Positions 1 to 12,046 of a stretch of DNA of 34,000 nucleotides are shown here, one piece after another; the stretch's first letter is position 1; each line of letters begins with the position of its first letter. The notes below the pieces were generated by a model. That model made no database searches. It saw only the letters and a list, made by a program, of their open reading frames with translations, and had not been told where the DNA came from. Made by a program: the position numbers and the translations under genes. The stretch is from positions 1 through 34,000 of the forward strand of contig CAIYHO010000268.1 of assembly GCA_903925955.1 (NCBI GenBank), read 5' to 3'. The DNA is from an uncultured Chloroflexota bacterium. GTDB taxonomy: Bacteria; Chloroflexota; Limnocylindria; Limnocylindrales; CSP1-4.

Positions 1-90
1 GCACCAACCGCACGAGTTGACGTCAGACAGGCGCCTCGCAGGCAGCACATCGCTACACTCCTCGGACCAGGCCAACACAGGAGGGGACGC

Positions 91-1644
91 GTGGCCAGAG
101 CCGCGAGGGCCAAGAGCGACACCGGCGCCGGCGCGACGCTGGAGGCCAGGCTCTGGCAGGCCGCCGACGCCCTCCGCAACAACATGGACGCCGCCGAGTA
201 CAAGCACGTCGTCCTCGGGCTGATCTTCCTCAAGTACATCAGCGACGCCTTCGAGGCCAAGCACGCGGAGCTCGAGGCGGACCGCGCCCACGGCGCCGAC
301 CCCGAGGACCCCGACGAGTACCGCGCCGCGAGCATCTTCTGGGTGCCCAAGGAAGCCAGATGGCAGGCGCTCAGGGCCGCAGCGCCGCAGCCGACGATCG
401 GCACGATGGTGGACGACGCGATGGACGCCATCGAGCGCGACAACCCCAGCCTCAAGGGCGTCCTGCCCCGCGACTACGCGCGCCCCGGCCTCGACAAGGC
501 CAGGCTCGGCCAGCTCATCAACCTCGTCTCCGACATCGCCCTGGGCGCCCCCGCGGACCGGGCCAAGGACACGCTCGGCCGCGTGTACGAGTACTTCCTC
601 GCCCAGTTCGCCAGCGCCGAGGGCAAGCAGAGCGGCCAGTTCTACACGCCGGCGCGCGTGGTGCGGGTCCTCGTCGAGATGCTGGCGCCCTACAAGGGGA
701 GGGTCTACGACCCATGCTGCGGCAGCGGCGGCATGTTCGTCCAGAGCGAGCGGTTCATCGAGGCGCACGCGGGGCGCATCGGCGACATCAGCGTCTACGG
801 CCAGGAGTCCAACTACACCACCTGGCGCATCGCCAAGATGAACCTCGCCATCCGCGGCATCGACGCCCAGATCGGCCACGGCGACACGTTCCACAACGAC
901 CGCCACCCTGACCTCAAGGCCGACTACGTCCTCGCCAACCCGCCCTTCAACGACTCGGACTGGCGCGGCGAGCTCCTGCGCGACGACCGCCGCTGGGCCT
1001 ACGGCGCGCCGCCGGCGGGCAACGCCAACTTCGCCTGGGTCCAGCACTTCCTGTACCACCTCGCCCCGACCGGCATCGCGGGCTTCGTGCTGGCGAACGG
1101 CTCGATGAGCTCCGGCCAGTCCGGCGAGGGCGAGATCCGCAAGAGCATCGCCGAGGCGGACCTCGTGGACTGCATGGTCGCCCTGCCCGGCCAGCTCTTC
1201 TACTCCACGCAGATCCCGGTCTGCCTCTGGTTCCTCGCCCGCGACAAGCGCGACGCCCGCTACCGGGACCGGCGGGGCGAGACGCTGTTCATCGACGCGC
1301 GCAAGCTCGGCTCGCTGGTGGACCGGACCCATCGCGAGCTGTCCGACGACGAGATCGCGCGCATCGCCGCCACCTACCACGCCTGGCGCGGGGACGCGGG
1401 CGCGGGGGAGTACGCGGACGAGCCCGGCTTCTGCCGCTCCGCCACGCTCGAGGACATCCGCGGCCACGGCCACGTCCTTACGCCCGGGCGCTACGTCGGC
1501 GCGGCCGACGCCGAGGAGGACGCCGAGCCGTTTGAGGAGAGGATGGCCCGGCTGGCGGCCACGCTGCGCGACCAGATGGAAGACGGCCGCCGGCTCGATG
1601 CGCTGATCGAGGCGAACCTGCGGGAGCTCGGCTTCGGTGGATGA
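91..1644 (+). CDS. hsdM: Type I restriction-modification DNA methyltransferase subunit HsdM
   Basis: This 517-residue protein is the N6-adenine methyltransferase subunit of a type I restriction enzyme, acting with HsdS. The N-terminal helical HsdM_N domain spans roughly residues 17-140 ([20 protein letters not shown] is typical). The SAM-binding motif I ([10 protein letters not shown]) lies near residues 206-216 and the catalytic NPPF motif at about 283-286. Both are intact and the length is normal for the family. The GTG start is supported by AGGAGGGG at 79-86, four bases upstream. The stop overlaps the hsdS start by 8 bp, which indicates translational coupling. In the 90 bases upstream, TTGACG (17-22) and TACACT (54-59) resemble promoter boxes but are not correctly spaced, so no promoter is assigned. 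Confidence 0.96.
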   Translation: MARAARAKSDTGAGATLEARLWQAADALRNNMDAAEYKHVVLGLIFLKYISDAFEAKHAELEADRAHGADPEDPDEYRAASIFWVPKEARWQALRAAAPQPTIGTMVDDAMDAIERDNPSLKGVLPRDYARPGLDKARLGQLINLVSDIALGAPADRAKDTLGRVYEYFLAQFASAEGKQSGQFYTPARVVRVLVEMLAPYKGRVYDPCCGSGGMFVQSERFIEAHAGRIGDISVYGQESNYTTWRIAKMNLAIRGIDAQIGHGDTFHNDRHPDLKADYVLANPPFNDSDWRGELLRDDRRWAYGAPPAGNANFAWVQHFLYHLAPTGIAGFVLANGSMSSGQSGEGEIRKSIAEADLVDCMVALPGQLFYSTQIPVCLWFLARDKRDARYRDRRGETLFIDARKLGSLVDRTHRELSDDEIARIAATYHAWRGDAGAGEYADEPGFCRSATLEDIRGHGHVLTPGRYVGAADAEEDAEPFEERMARLAATLRDQMEDGRRLDALIEANLRELGFGG

Positions 1645-2830
1645 GTGGCGCGAGGTCTACCTCGAGGACGTGGCCCGAGAGGTGACCGTCGGCCACGTCG
1701 GCCCCATGGCGACTGAGTACGTCGACGCTGGCGTTCCGTTCCTCCGCTCACAGAACGTCGAGTCCCTGCGCATCAACGAGACCGACATCAAGTTCATCTC
1801 GCCCGAGTTCGACGCCCGCCTGGCGAAGTCGTCCCTGCGGCCGGGTGATGTCGTCATCGTTCGGACCGGCAAGCCGGGCACCTGTGCTGTGGTCCCGCCT
1901 ACGCTTCCCCACGCGAACTGCTCCGACCTTGTCATCGTCCGCTGCGGCCCGGCGCTCGATCCCCGCTTTCTCGCCTACTACATGAACGGCGCTGCTCAGC
2001 ACCAGGTCGACGCCAACCTCGTCGGAGCCGTCCAGCAGCACTTCAACGTCGGGGCAGCTAAGCGACTCGTCTTGCGATTGCCGCCGCTGGCCGAGCAGCG
2101 CAGGATCGCCGAGATCCTCGGCGCGCTCGACGACAAGATCGAGCTGAACTTGCGGATGAGCGAGACCCTCGAGGGCCTGGTCAGGGCGGACTACGCTGCG
2201 CTGATGGCCATGGCTGTTGACGTTTTGCCTTCGGGGTGGCACCGCGGGTCGATTGCTGACCTCGCCTCATCAGTGCGTTCGATCGTCGCGCCAGAGATCG
2301 TCGATCCAGCCACTCCCTACATCGGACTGGAGCACATGCCGAGGGGCGGCCTCGTGCTCAACGAATGGAGCGCGGCGGGTGACGCGGAGAGCGCGAAGTC
2401 GGAGTTCCGGGCAGGGGACGTCCTCTTCGGCAAGTTGCGGCCGTACTTCCGCAAGGTGGGCATCGTGCCAGTCGACGGCATTTGCTCCACGGACATCTTG
2501 GTCCTTCGCCCCCGATCGGCGGCCGACCTCGGGCTGCTTCTCGGCGTGGCAACCGATCCTGTGTTCATCGAGCATGCGAACGCGGCCTCGACAGGGACGC
2601 GCATGCCACGGGCCAGTTGGGCTGACATGAGCCGCTTCGCGATCCCGCTGCCGACCCCCGGAGAGCGAGCGTCGTTCACTGCACGTGTTCGGCCGCTGTT
2701 GGACCGCTGTGTCGCGGCTGGCCGCGAGTCGCGGACCCTCGGAGTGCTGCGCGACGCGCTCCTGCCGCGGCTGATCTCGGGCGAGCTGCGCGTCGGTGAT
2801 GCGGAACAGGCCTTAGAGGCCGCGTCGTGA
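1637..2830 (+). CDS. hsdS: Type I restriction-modification specificity subunit HsdS
   Basis: This 397-residue protein chooses the bipartite DNA target of the type I enzyme. It has the usual two-half layout. Target recognition domain 1 covers about residues 1-145. A conserved helical spacer beginning [20 protein letters not shown] runs from about 149 to 190. Target recognition domain 2 covers about 200-340, and a second conserved helix follows ([19 protein letters not shown]). The GTG start at 1637 overlaps the hsdM stop. An ATG four bases later is out of frame. The length and the two repeats suggest a complete, functional subunit; the recognised sequence cannot be read from the protein alone. 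Confidence 0.94.
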   Translation: MDEWREVYLEDVAREVTVGHVGPMATEYVDAGVPFLRSQNVESLRINETDIKFISPEFDARLAKSSLRPGDVVIVRTGKPGTCAVVPPTLPHANCSDLVIVRCGPALDPRFLAYYMNGAAQHQVDANLVGAVQQHFNVGAAKRLVLRLPPLAEQRRIAEILGALDDKIELNLRMSETLEGLVRADYAALMAMAVDVLPSGWHRGSIADLASSVRSIVAPEIVDPATPYIGLEHMPRGGLVLNEWSAAGDAESAKSEFRAGDVLFGKLRPYFRKVGIVPVDGICSTDILVLRPRSAADLGLLLGVATDPVFIEHANAASTGTRMPRASWADMSRFAIPLPTPGERASFTARVRPLLDRCVAAGRESRTLGVLRDALLPRLISGELRVGDAEQALEAAS

Positions 2831-3291
2831 TGGGCGCGTGGACGCACGAGATCGAGCACGCCGTCGCCGACTTCCTCGCGGTGGCGGAGCTGGCGCGCGA
2901 CCCGATCGCCCGCTCTGGCATCAACGTCGAGTGCTTCGAGGCGCCGCACCGCCAGCCGAGCAGCCTTCCCGCGGGGATGATGGCCGTGTACGCGTTCTGG
3001 CACGAGGGCAGCGGCGAGTGGCTCAAGATCGGCAAGGCGGGCCCGAAGTCCGGTCCGCGGTACGTGAGCCACCACTACCACCTGTCCGCGCCGAGCACGC
3101 TGGCGAGGTCGCTCGCCGCCGACCCCGAGATGCGAGGTGTCCCTGGCTTCGATCCGGCCGACCCCGGCGACTGGATCCGGCGCGAGACGTGCCGCGCGAA
3201 CCTCCTGCTGCCGGCGTCGAGGGCGCCGGAGCTGCTGTCGCTCCTCGAGGCGTTCCTCCACCTGCGGCTGCGCCCGCGGTACGAGGGGTGA
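2830..3291 (+). CDS. Small GIY-YIG-like protein in the hsd operon
   Basis: This 153-residue protein overlaps the hsdS stop (GTGATG junction; ATG at 2830, alternative GTG at 2827), so it is almost certainly co-translated with hsdS. The segment VYAFWHEGSGEWLKIGKAG at about residues 52-70 resembles the GIY...YIG core strands of GIY-YIG nucleases, with VYAF and KIGK in the two signature positions. It is followed by conserved-looking arginine and histidine residues (RYVSHHYH). A GIY-YIG fold is an inference from this pattern. No separate DNA-binding domain is visible. The protein may be a nuclease or regulator attached to the restriction system. The family placement is moderately sure; activity is unknown. 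Confidence 0.7.
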   Translation: MGAWTHEIEHAVADFLAVAELARDPIARSGINVECFEAPHRQPSSLPAGMMAVYAFWHEGSGEWLKIGKAGPKSGPRYVSHHYHLSAPSTLARSLAADPEMRGVPGFDPADPGDWIRRETCRANLLLPASRAPELLSLLEAFLHLRLRPRYEG

Positions 3292-3364
3292 CGCTTGCCG
3301 CCCCCATCAGCCACACTGGCGGCAGCCGCGCCGCCCAGGGAGCACCAGCGATGAGAACCGCCGC

Positions 3365-4396
3365 ATGACGACCCCGCCAAAGGCCCCGCTGGGGCGCCTC
3401 CAGAAGGTTGAGTTGCGGGAGGCGTGGACGGGCGAGGCCACGGACTTCACACCCTGGCTCGCGCAGGCCGACAACATTGCCCTGCTGGGCGAGGCCATCG
3501 GCATCGAGCTTGAGGTGGAGTCGCAGGAGACGAGCGTGGGCCCGTTCCGCGCCGACATCCTCTGCCGCGACACCGTGGACCGGCACTACGTGCTGATCGA
3601 GAACCAGCTGGAGCGCACCGACCACACGCACCTCGGCCAGCTGCTCACGTACGCCGCGGGCCTCGACGCCGTGACGATCGTCTGGCTGTCCGCGAGGTTC
3701 ACAGACGAGCACCGCGCCGCGCTCGACTGGCTGAACCGCGCGACCACCACGGGCTTCAACTTCTTCGGCCTCGAGATAGAGCTGTGGCGCATCGGGGACT
3801 CGGCCTTCGCCCCCAAGTTCAACGTGGTGTCCCAGCCCAACGACTGGAGCCGGGCGGTCCAGGAGCAGGCGAGCCGCGGCGGCGAGATGACGCCGAACGA
3901 GCAGCTGCACCTCGAGTTCTGGACCCAGTTCCGCGAGTACCTCGACACGCGGGGGAGCGCGCTCCGCACGGCCAGGCCGTCGAAGAGCTCCTGGGTGGAG
4001 TCTCCCATCGGGCGCAGCAACTTCCTCCTGTCCGGCTGGAACGGGATGCGGGACGGCCGGTCGGGCGTCGAGTTCCAGATGTTCGGGCCTGATGCGAAGG
4101 CCCACTTCCGCCTGCTGCGCCAGCGGCACCGCGCCGAGGTGGAGGCTGCGCTCGCCCGGTTCGGGGAAGTGGACTGGCGCCTCCTGCCCGACAAGAAGGT
4201 GAGCATGGTCCAGGTGGTCCGCAAGGGCGCCCCGGCCGACCGCACGACGTGGCCCGCGGTGAACGCGTGGATGGCCGACGCGCTCGAGGCGATGCGCGCC
4301 CTCTTCGCGCCGATCGTGAAGACGCTTGATGCTCGCGACTGGGCCGAGCCGGCCGATGCCGCCGACGGACCGGGTGTCCGCGCCGAGCACGCGTGA
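3365..4396 (+). CDS. DUF4268 family protein (PD-(D/E)xK-like) in the hsd operon
   Basis: This 343-residue protein matches the DUF4268 architecture. The N-terminal half has a PD-(D/E)xK-like core: FRADILCRD with Asp64, then VLIENQLERTDHTHLGQ with Glu79 and Gln81 where a canonical nuclease would have E-x-K. The C-terminal half is the alpha/beta DUF4268 domain, including FWTQFREYLD and WVESPIGRSNFLLSGW. The family is often found near restriction and other defence genes; its biochemical role is not established. The ATG at 3365 lies 73 bp after the GIY-YIG-like gene. No strong ribosome-binding site is visible (GATGAGAA is the nearest purine run). The ENQ triad appears to be a family feature rather than damage here. 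Confidence 0.83.
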   Translation: MTTPPKAPLGRLQKVELREAWTGEATDFTPWLAQADNIALLGEAIGIELEVESQETSVGPFRADILCRDTVDRHYVLIENQLERTDHTHLGQLLTYAAGLDAVTIVWLSARFTDEHRAALDWLNRATTTGFNFFGLEIELWRIGDSAFAPKFNVVSQPNDWSRAVQEQASRGGEMTPNEQLHLEFWTQFREYLDTRGSALRTARPSKSSWVESPIGRSNFLLSGWNGMRDGRSGVEFQMFGPDAKAHFRLLRQRHRAEVEAALARFGEVDWRLLPDKKVSMVQVVRKGAPADRTTWPAVNAWMADALEAMRALFAPIVKTLDARDWAEPADAADGPGVRAEHA

Positions 4397-4405
4397 CGCC
4401 GCCTG

Positions 4406-4780
4406 ATGCTGATCGACGTTGACACCGGCCGCGCGAAGGACCAGGTCCCGTTCCAGCGCGAGTTCGACCTGCTCCGAGGCCGCCTCGCTGCATCTGATTT
4501 CGACGCGATGGTGGCGCGCGTCAACGAGCTGATCGACGCGAGCGGCGGGGAAGTGGCGACGGCGGGCTGGCTGCCCGGCAGCGACTGGACTGGCACGCCG
4601 TTCGAGCCCATCTACACCGTGGCCGCCCGGCAGGACTACGTGCGATCGGCGATGTTCTTCGGGCAGCTGGTCTGGTATGTCGTCATGCACCGGCCGGAGC
4701 CGTGGGCGTCTGGCCGATACCAGGTGGACGGCCGCGACATCAGCAGCCGGACGTACTTCCGGCTGGGCGTCCGAGGCTGA
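4406..4780 (+). CDS. Uncharacterised 124-residue protein in the hsd operon
   Basis: The protein is not recognised. It starts 9 bp after the DUF4268 gene and is on the same strand, so it is likely to be co-expressed. The N-terminal half is charged and helical (VPFQREFDLLRGRLAASDFD). The C-terminal half is aromatic, with WLPGSDWTGTPFEPIYTVAA and the hydrophobic segment MFFGQLVWYVVMH. Membrane insertion is unlikely because the hydrophobic run is short. The sequence looks like a compact soluble partner protein. A functional link to the DUF4268 protein is inferred only from spacing and order. Confidence 0.72.
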   Translation: MLIDVDTGRAKDQVPFQREFDLLRGRLAASDFDAMVARVNELIDASGGEVATAGWLPGSDWTGTPFEPIYTVAARQDYVRSAMFFGQLVWYVVMHRPEPWASGRYQVDGRDISSRTYFRLGVRG

Positions 4781-4803
4781 CGCGGACCCCTGAGAAAGCA
4801 AGA

Positions 4804-4827
4804 GGCCCCTGCGCATCCGCAGAGGCC
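4804..4827 (+). terminator. Possible terminator hairpin
   Basis: The arms GGCCCCTGCG (4804-4813) and CGCAGAGGCC (4818-4827) pair with one mismatch around a CATC loop. The site is 24 bp after the stop of the 124-residue protein gene. There is no T-run after it, so intrinsic termination is uncertain. Confidence 0.4.
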
Positions 4828-4922
4828 ATCCGCCGACCGGGCATCCCCAATCCGCCACAAGCATAACCTCCAGTTCGAGACCGCGGGCACCTCAGGGTCC
4901 CTCCAATTCGTGCCCATGTCGT

Positions 4923-4947
4923 CTTCTTCACTGCGACAGTGAAGAAG
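4923..4947. promoter_or_regulatory. Perfect palindrome, 11-bp arms, 3-nt loop
   Basis: CTTCTTCACTG (4923-4933) is followed by CGA and then by CAGTGAAGAAG (4937-4947), an exact inverted repeat. It stands about 165 bp upstream of the AlbA/ATPase gene in a less GC-rich patch. It could be an operator or a bidirectional terminator. The lack of a T-run slightly favours an operator. Confidence 0.55.
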
Positions 4948-5114
4948 GACGGAAGAGTGAATATGCAAACCGCGGTGCGAGTCTGACCGGAGCGTGCATG
5001 GGCCCGAACGGTGGTGGTCGACCGCCCGCCGCGCGCTGCGGCGGCAAACGGCGGGAGCGCCAACCGGCGACAATCCGCAGGGACACCAATTGGATCGGGG
5101 GCTGAGCAACCTTG

Positions 5115-6521
5115 GTGACAACGGCCGAGCAGATCGATATCTGGCGCCAGGCGCCATCAGAGCACCAGCGCCTCGAATTCAAGGAGGCGAAGAACCAGTT
5201 CGACTCTCGCAAGCTGAACGAGTACTGCGTGGCACTCGCCAACGAGGGGGGTGGCACGCTGCTTCTGGGCATCGCTGACAAGGCGCCCCGGGCAGTGGTC
5301 AGCACACGTGCCTTCCCTGATCTCATCGGAGTCGCCCAGACGCTGTTCCATGCTGTGGGCTTCCGGGTCGACATCGAGGCCGTCGCGCACCCTGACGGCC
5401 GTGTTCTCGTGTTCCATGTCCCATCGCGGCCGCGTGGGACCGCGTATCACCTAGACGGCGCCTACCTGATGCGCGCGGGCGAAGCCCTCGTGCCCATGAG
5501 CGAGGACCAACTCCGCCGGATCTTCGCCGAGGGTGTGCCCGACTGGCTGGAGGAGTATTCCCTCACCGGGCTTGACGCCCAGGACGTGGTGGAGAGGCTG
5601 GACACCCAGACCTTCTTTGAGCTCCTGCGTTTGCCATACCCGACAGAGCAGGCCGGTGTGATCGAGCGGCTGGTGGCCGAGCGGCTAGTGGATCGTCGTG
5701 ACGATGGGCTCGCGATCCGGCGCCTTGGGGCGTTGCTGCTGGCCAAGCGGCTTGAGGACTTTGCCGACGTGTCGCGGAAGGCCCCCAGGGTGGTGGTCTA
5801 CTCGGGCACCTCGAAGATGGAGACCAAGCTCGACATCGTCGGCCAGAAGGGCTACGCGGTGGGGTATCAGGGTCTGGTTGGGTTCGTGATGGCGCAGCTG
5901 CCGCAGAACGAGGTGATCGAGGACGCCTTGCGTCGTGAGGTCAAACTGATCCCAGAGGTGGTCGTACGCGAACTTGTCGCCAACGCTCTGATCCACCAGG
6001 ACCTTGGCATTGGGGGGACCTCGGTGATGATCGAGATCTATAGCGACCGCGTGGAGTTCTCAAATCCAGGTGAGCCGGTGGTTCCGGTTGAGCGCTTCAT
6101 CGACGGGTATCAGTCCCGCAACGAGCGGCTGGCCGACCTGATGCGTCGGATGCACATCTGCGAGGAGAAGAGCAGTGGCATCGACCGAGTGATCGAGGCC
6201 GCTGAGTTCTTCCAGTTGCCGGCGCCGGATTTCCGGGTCGGCCTTCGGCGGACGATCGTGACGATCTTCGGGCTGCGCCCGTTTGCGGCCATGTCGCGAG
6301 AGGACCGGATTAGGGCGTGCTATCAGCACGCCGCGCTGAAATGGGTGATGTCCGAGCGGATGACCAATCAGACGCTCCGCGCTCGCTTTCGCTTGGCTGA
6401 GAGCAAGGCCGCAATCGCGTCGCAGGTCATCGCTGCGACCATTGACGCGAAGCTTGTGAAGCCGGATGAGGCGGCCGGAGCCTCTCGGAAGTACGCCCGC
6501 TATCTGCCGTTCTGGGCGTGA
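5115..6521 (+). CDS. AlbA_2 / histidine-kinase-type ATPase domain protein in the hsd locus
   Basis: This 468-residue protein has an N-terminal AlbA_2 (Schlafen-like, nucleic-acid-binding) domain at about residues 15-130. Typical signatures there are HQRLEFKEAKNQ and ALANEGGGTLLLGI. A GHKL/HATPase_c_4-type region follows at about 275-375, with RELVANALIHQD and DRVEFSNPGEP. The C-terminus carries a winged-helix-like tail. Such proteins are commonly annotated as ATP-binding or putative DNA-binding proteins, and similar genes lie inside some type I restriction loci as linked ORFs. The GTG at 5115 is preferred over a TTG one codon earlier. About 100 bp separate it from the hsdR N-terminal fragment. 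It may regulate or accompany the restriction enzyme, but its activity is unknown. Confidence 0.85.
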   Translation: MTTAEQIDIWRQAPSEHQRLEFKEAKNQFDSRKLNEYCVALANEGGGTLLLGIADKAPRAVVSTRAFPDLIGVAQTLFHAVGFRVDIEAVAHPDGRVLVFHVPSRPRGTAYHLDGAYLMRAGEALVPMSEDQLRRIFAEGVPDWLEEYSLTGLDAQDVVERLDTQTFFELLRLPYPTEQAGVIERLVAERLVDRRDDGLAIRRLGALLLAKRLEDFADVSRKAPRVVVYSGTSKMETKLDIVGQKGYAVGYQGLVGFVMAQLPQNEVIEDALRREVKLIPEVVVRELVANALIHQDLGIGGTSVMIEIYSDRVEFSNPGEPVVPVERFIDGYQSRNERLADLMRRMHICEEKSSGIDRVIEAAEFFQLPAPDFRVGLRRTIVTIFGLRPFAAMSREDRIRACYQHAALKWVMSERMTNQTLRARFRLAESKAAIASQVIAATIDAKLVKPDEAAGASRKYARYLPFWA

Positions 6522-6523
6522 GT

Positions 6524-6611
6524 TCATTTAAGCGTTCCCCCGGGTTCCGCGATTGCCACTGCCCGCCCGTGCCTATTTCGTGCTCGGCGGCGCGCAGATC
6601 TCATTTAAGCG
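6524..6611. repeat. 11-bp direct repeat flanking the leader of hsdR
   Basis: TCATTTAAGCG occurs at 6524-6534, just after the upstream stop codon, and again at 6601-6611, 11 bp before the likely hsdR ATG at 6622. GATTGCC also follows each copy at a different distance. The copies are 77 bp apart and are AT-rich against a GC-rich background. They may be paired regulatory sites or a small local duplication. Confidence 0.5.
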
Positions 6612-6621
6612 ATTGCCCGCG

Positions 6622-6902
6622 ATGAGTCCCGAGTCCTTCGAGTCGGTCGTCGAGCAGGCGGCGCTCGCCTGGCTCCACGGCATCGGCTGGGCGGTGGCGC
6701 ACGGGCCGGAGATCGCGTACGGGGCGCCCGGCGCGGAGCGGTCCGACCCGCGGTACCGCGACACGGTCCTGGAGGGCCGGCTGCGGCGCTCCCTGGAGCG
6801 GCTGAACCCCGGGCTGCCGGCCGAAGCGGTGGAGGAGGCGTTCCGCCGGGTCACACGCCTCGCGCTGCCCACGCTGCTGGAGCGCAACCGCGGGCGCACC
6901 GG

Positions 6903-6921
<19 letters not shown>
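6622..6921 (+). pseudogene. hsdR: HsdR N-terminal fragment, separated by frameshift
   Basis: This short frame encodes the start of a type I restriction subunit: [40 protein letters not shown] and LLERNR are all typical of the HsdR N-terminus. The frame then runs into a stop at 6919-6921. The following residues of the family ([14 protein letters not shown]) continue in the +1-related frame that encodes the rest of HsdR. A one-base loss in the GC-rich run around 6891-6898 (between AACCGCGGGCG and CACCGGATG) explains the break exactly. ATG 6622 is chosen because the family begins close to this point; an upstream TTG at 6553 would add unmatched residues. The break could also be an assembly error. 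Confidence 0.85.
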
Positions 6922-9772
<2,851 letters not shown>

Positions 9773-9776
<4 letters not shown>

Positions 9777-12046
9777 CGGATCAGGAGCAAAGGGCTGAAC
9801 AGCCTCCAGAGTCGGGTAGTGGGCGGGCCTTCACGCTCGACACCCTAGGCTGGCAAGCCTTCCAGGATCTGTGCGGTGTAGTCCTGGCAACCGTGCTCGG
9901 CCAGACTGTGCAGAGCTTCCGGCCAACCCGAGACGCAGGGCGCGACTTCGCCTATGAGGGCGAATGGCGAACCATCGGCGGCGAAGTCCTGTCAGGCCAT
10001 TTCGTCGTCCAGTCGAAGTTCAAGGCTCACGGCAATTTTTTCAGATCCGACCTCACACCCGAGTTACCGAAAGTGCGCAGGCTCGTGGCCGCGGGACGGT
10101 GCGACACCTACATCCTCATGACGAATGCTGGCTTCACCGCGGCAACGGCGGGGGACATGCACGATGACTTGGTCGCGAGCGGAGTTCGGCACGTCCAACT
10201 CATCGGCGGGGACACCATTGATCGGTACATCCGCGAGAATCCGAGACTGCGGGCGAACGTGCCGCGACTGTACGGGCTCGGCGACCTGACACAGATCCTC
10301 GACGAGCGCCGGTACCGTCAGGCGCACGCAATCCTGTCCTCCATGCGAGAGGACATCAAGAAGTTCGTGCTTACCGGCCCCTACGCACGCGCGGTGACCG
10401 CGCTCGTTGACCACGGCTTTGTGCTGCTGCTTGGAGCGCCGGCGGCAGGAAAGTCGATGATTGCCTCCGCCCTCGCCGCGGCATCGATCGACATGTGGCA
10501 GTCGAGACCGATCAAGGTCGAGAGTGCCTCGGCGTTCTCAAACACCTGGAACCCCGATGAGCCCGCGCAGTTCTTCTGGGTGGACGATGCCTTTGGCGCG
10601 ACGCAGTTCCAGCGGCAGCGCGCTGACGAGTGGAACCAGGTTCTCGGACATATGCGCGCGGCTACTCTCCAAGGCGCCAAGTTTGTAATGACATCGCGCG
10701 ACTACATCTGGGCTGAGGCAGCGCCAGCACTGAAGCTCAGCGCCTTTCCCGAGCTCAGTTCACAGCAAGTTGTTGTGGACGTTCACGACCTTTCCGTCGA
10801 TGACAAGCGCAGGATCCTGTACAACCACCTGAGGTTCGGAACCCAGCCACGGGCATTTCGAACCGAGGTCAAGCCACACCTCGAAGCCGCTGCAAGTGTC
10901 GACAACTTCCTCCCGGAAGTAGCCCGTCGATTCGGCGACCCCCGTTTCACGGGTCGGGTGGTCAGCCCCATGCGATCCAGTGTCCCGGGCTTCTTCGAGC
11001 ATCCAATCGACCATCTCGCCGAGGTCGTGAACGGTCTCGGCGCCGACGAATTCGCAAGTCTCGCGTTGCTCTTCATGGCCCAAGGGTCGCGACCATCTCC
11101 GATCGAACTGACTGCTTTGGAGGCGGGCTCGCTCGAGCGACTCGGGTCCAGCCTCGGAGGAGTCGGGCACGCACTGGAGGCGCTGCGCGGCAGCTTGGTG
11201 ACACTTGGTATCGACGGGACGACCCAAGAAATGACGTGGTCGTTCAAGCATCCAACCATTGCTGACGCGGTCCGGCAGAGGATCTCGGGCCGCCCGGAGC
11301 TGCTAGAGATCTACCTGGTTGGTGCTCCGATCCAGTTGCTCATGCGTGAGATCACCTGCGGTCAGGTGGAGATCGCAGGCGCGTTGGTTGTGCCTCCTCG
11401 CCACTTCGATCTCGTGAGTTCGCGACTGGCGAACGCCGTGGCCGCCGGTCAGCTCGCGCATGATGTGGGCCGCTTCCTCACTTCGAGGTGTGGCCCCGAG
11501 TTCATTGAGACCCACGGCCGCTCCGTCGGGGTCATCCAGATTGACCCGGGACGGCCCGGAGCAGATTCCATTGCGGCTCGCCTAGCCGAAGTCGGGCTCC
11601 TCGCGGATGAGGTCCGGCACACGATCGTCGGATACCACCAGCGTGCAGCGATCCAAGACCTCAACCTCGAGATCCTCGACAACCCAAATCTGCGGGGCCT
11701 GATGGCTGCTGCGGACGAGATGGCGTTCATCGCGGCCCTGCGGGACGAGGCACTCGAGGTCCGCGTCATCTTCGACTCCGAGCGCGATGACTACGACGGA
11801 AGCGAACCTCCAGAAGACGTCGTCGGTCGGCTCCGCGAGATCCTCGACACGCTATGTGAAACGTTCCCGGGGGACGACGATGTGCTCGGAGCGGTCGCGG
11901 CCGTGCGTGAGGACCTGCCGTGGCTTGAGGAGACGCTATCCGAGGACTGGCAGCCGGAGCCTGACTTGGACGACGACTGGCGAGAGTACGGAAGAGTGGC
12001 CGAGCGCAGCGATGTCGGCATGTTCTCGGACGTTGACCAGCCCTAG
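9773..12046 (+). CDS. Mrr-like nuclease fused to a STAND-type NTPase (nSTAND3-like)
   Basis: This 757-residue protein starts at GTG 9773, which overlaps the hsdR stop. The N-terminal ~150 residues look like an Mrr-type restriction endonuclease domain: FQDLCGVVL, then DAGRDF (Asp58) and FVVQSKFKA (Gln80, Lys82), the D...QxK arrangement of Mrr enzymes. A P-loop NTPase follows, with GAPAAGKS at about residues 221-228 and the Walker B-like FFWVDDAFG at about 267-275. Sensor-like TSRDYIW and a long helical C-terminal region come after. The order nuclease-STAND-helical sensor matches predicted antiviral STAND proteins; the closest group I recognise is nSTAND3. Its C-terminus is acidic (DDDWREYG). 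An abortive-infection or DNA-cleaving role is inferred from architecture and location. Confidence 0.85.

Larger units (their letters stand above)
4781..5114. other. Intergenic region inside the hsd locus with two hairpins
   Basis: This 334-bp gap divides the hsd locus into an hsdMS-side block and an AlbA/hsdR-side block. It contains a GC-rich imperfect hairpin at 4804-4827 and a perfect 11-bp-arm palindrome at 4923-4947. No convincing coding potential was seen on either strand. The downstream block probably has its own promoter here, but no clear -35/-10 pair was identified. Confidence 0.6.

Noticed and set aside
3023-4864. Long minus-strand frame opposite the DUF4268 and unknown genes
   Set aside because: Low-complexity translation and no start signal; the plus-strand proteins are recognisable or correctly spaced.
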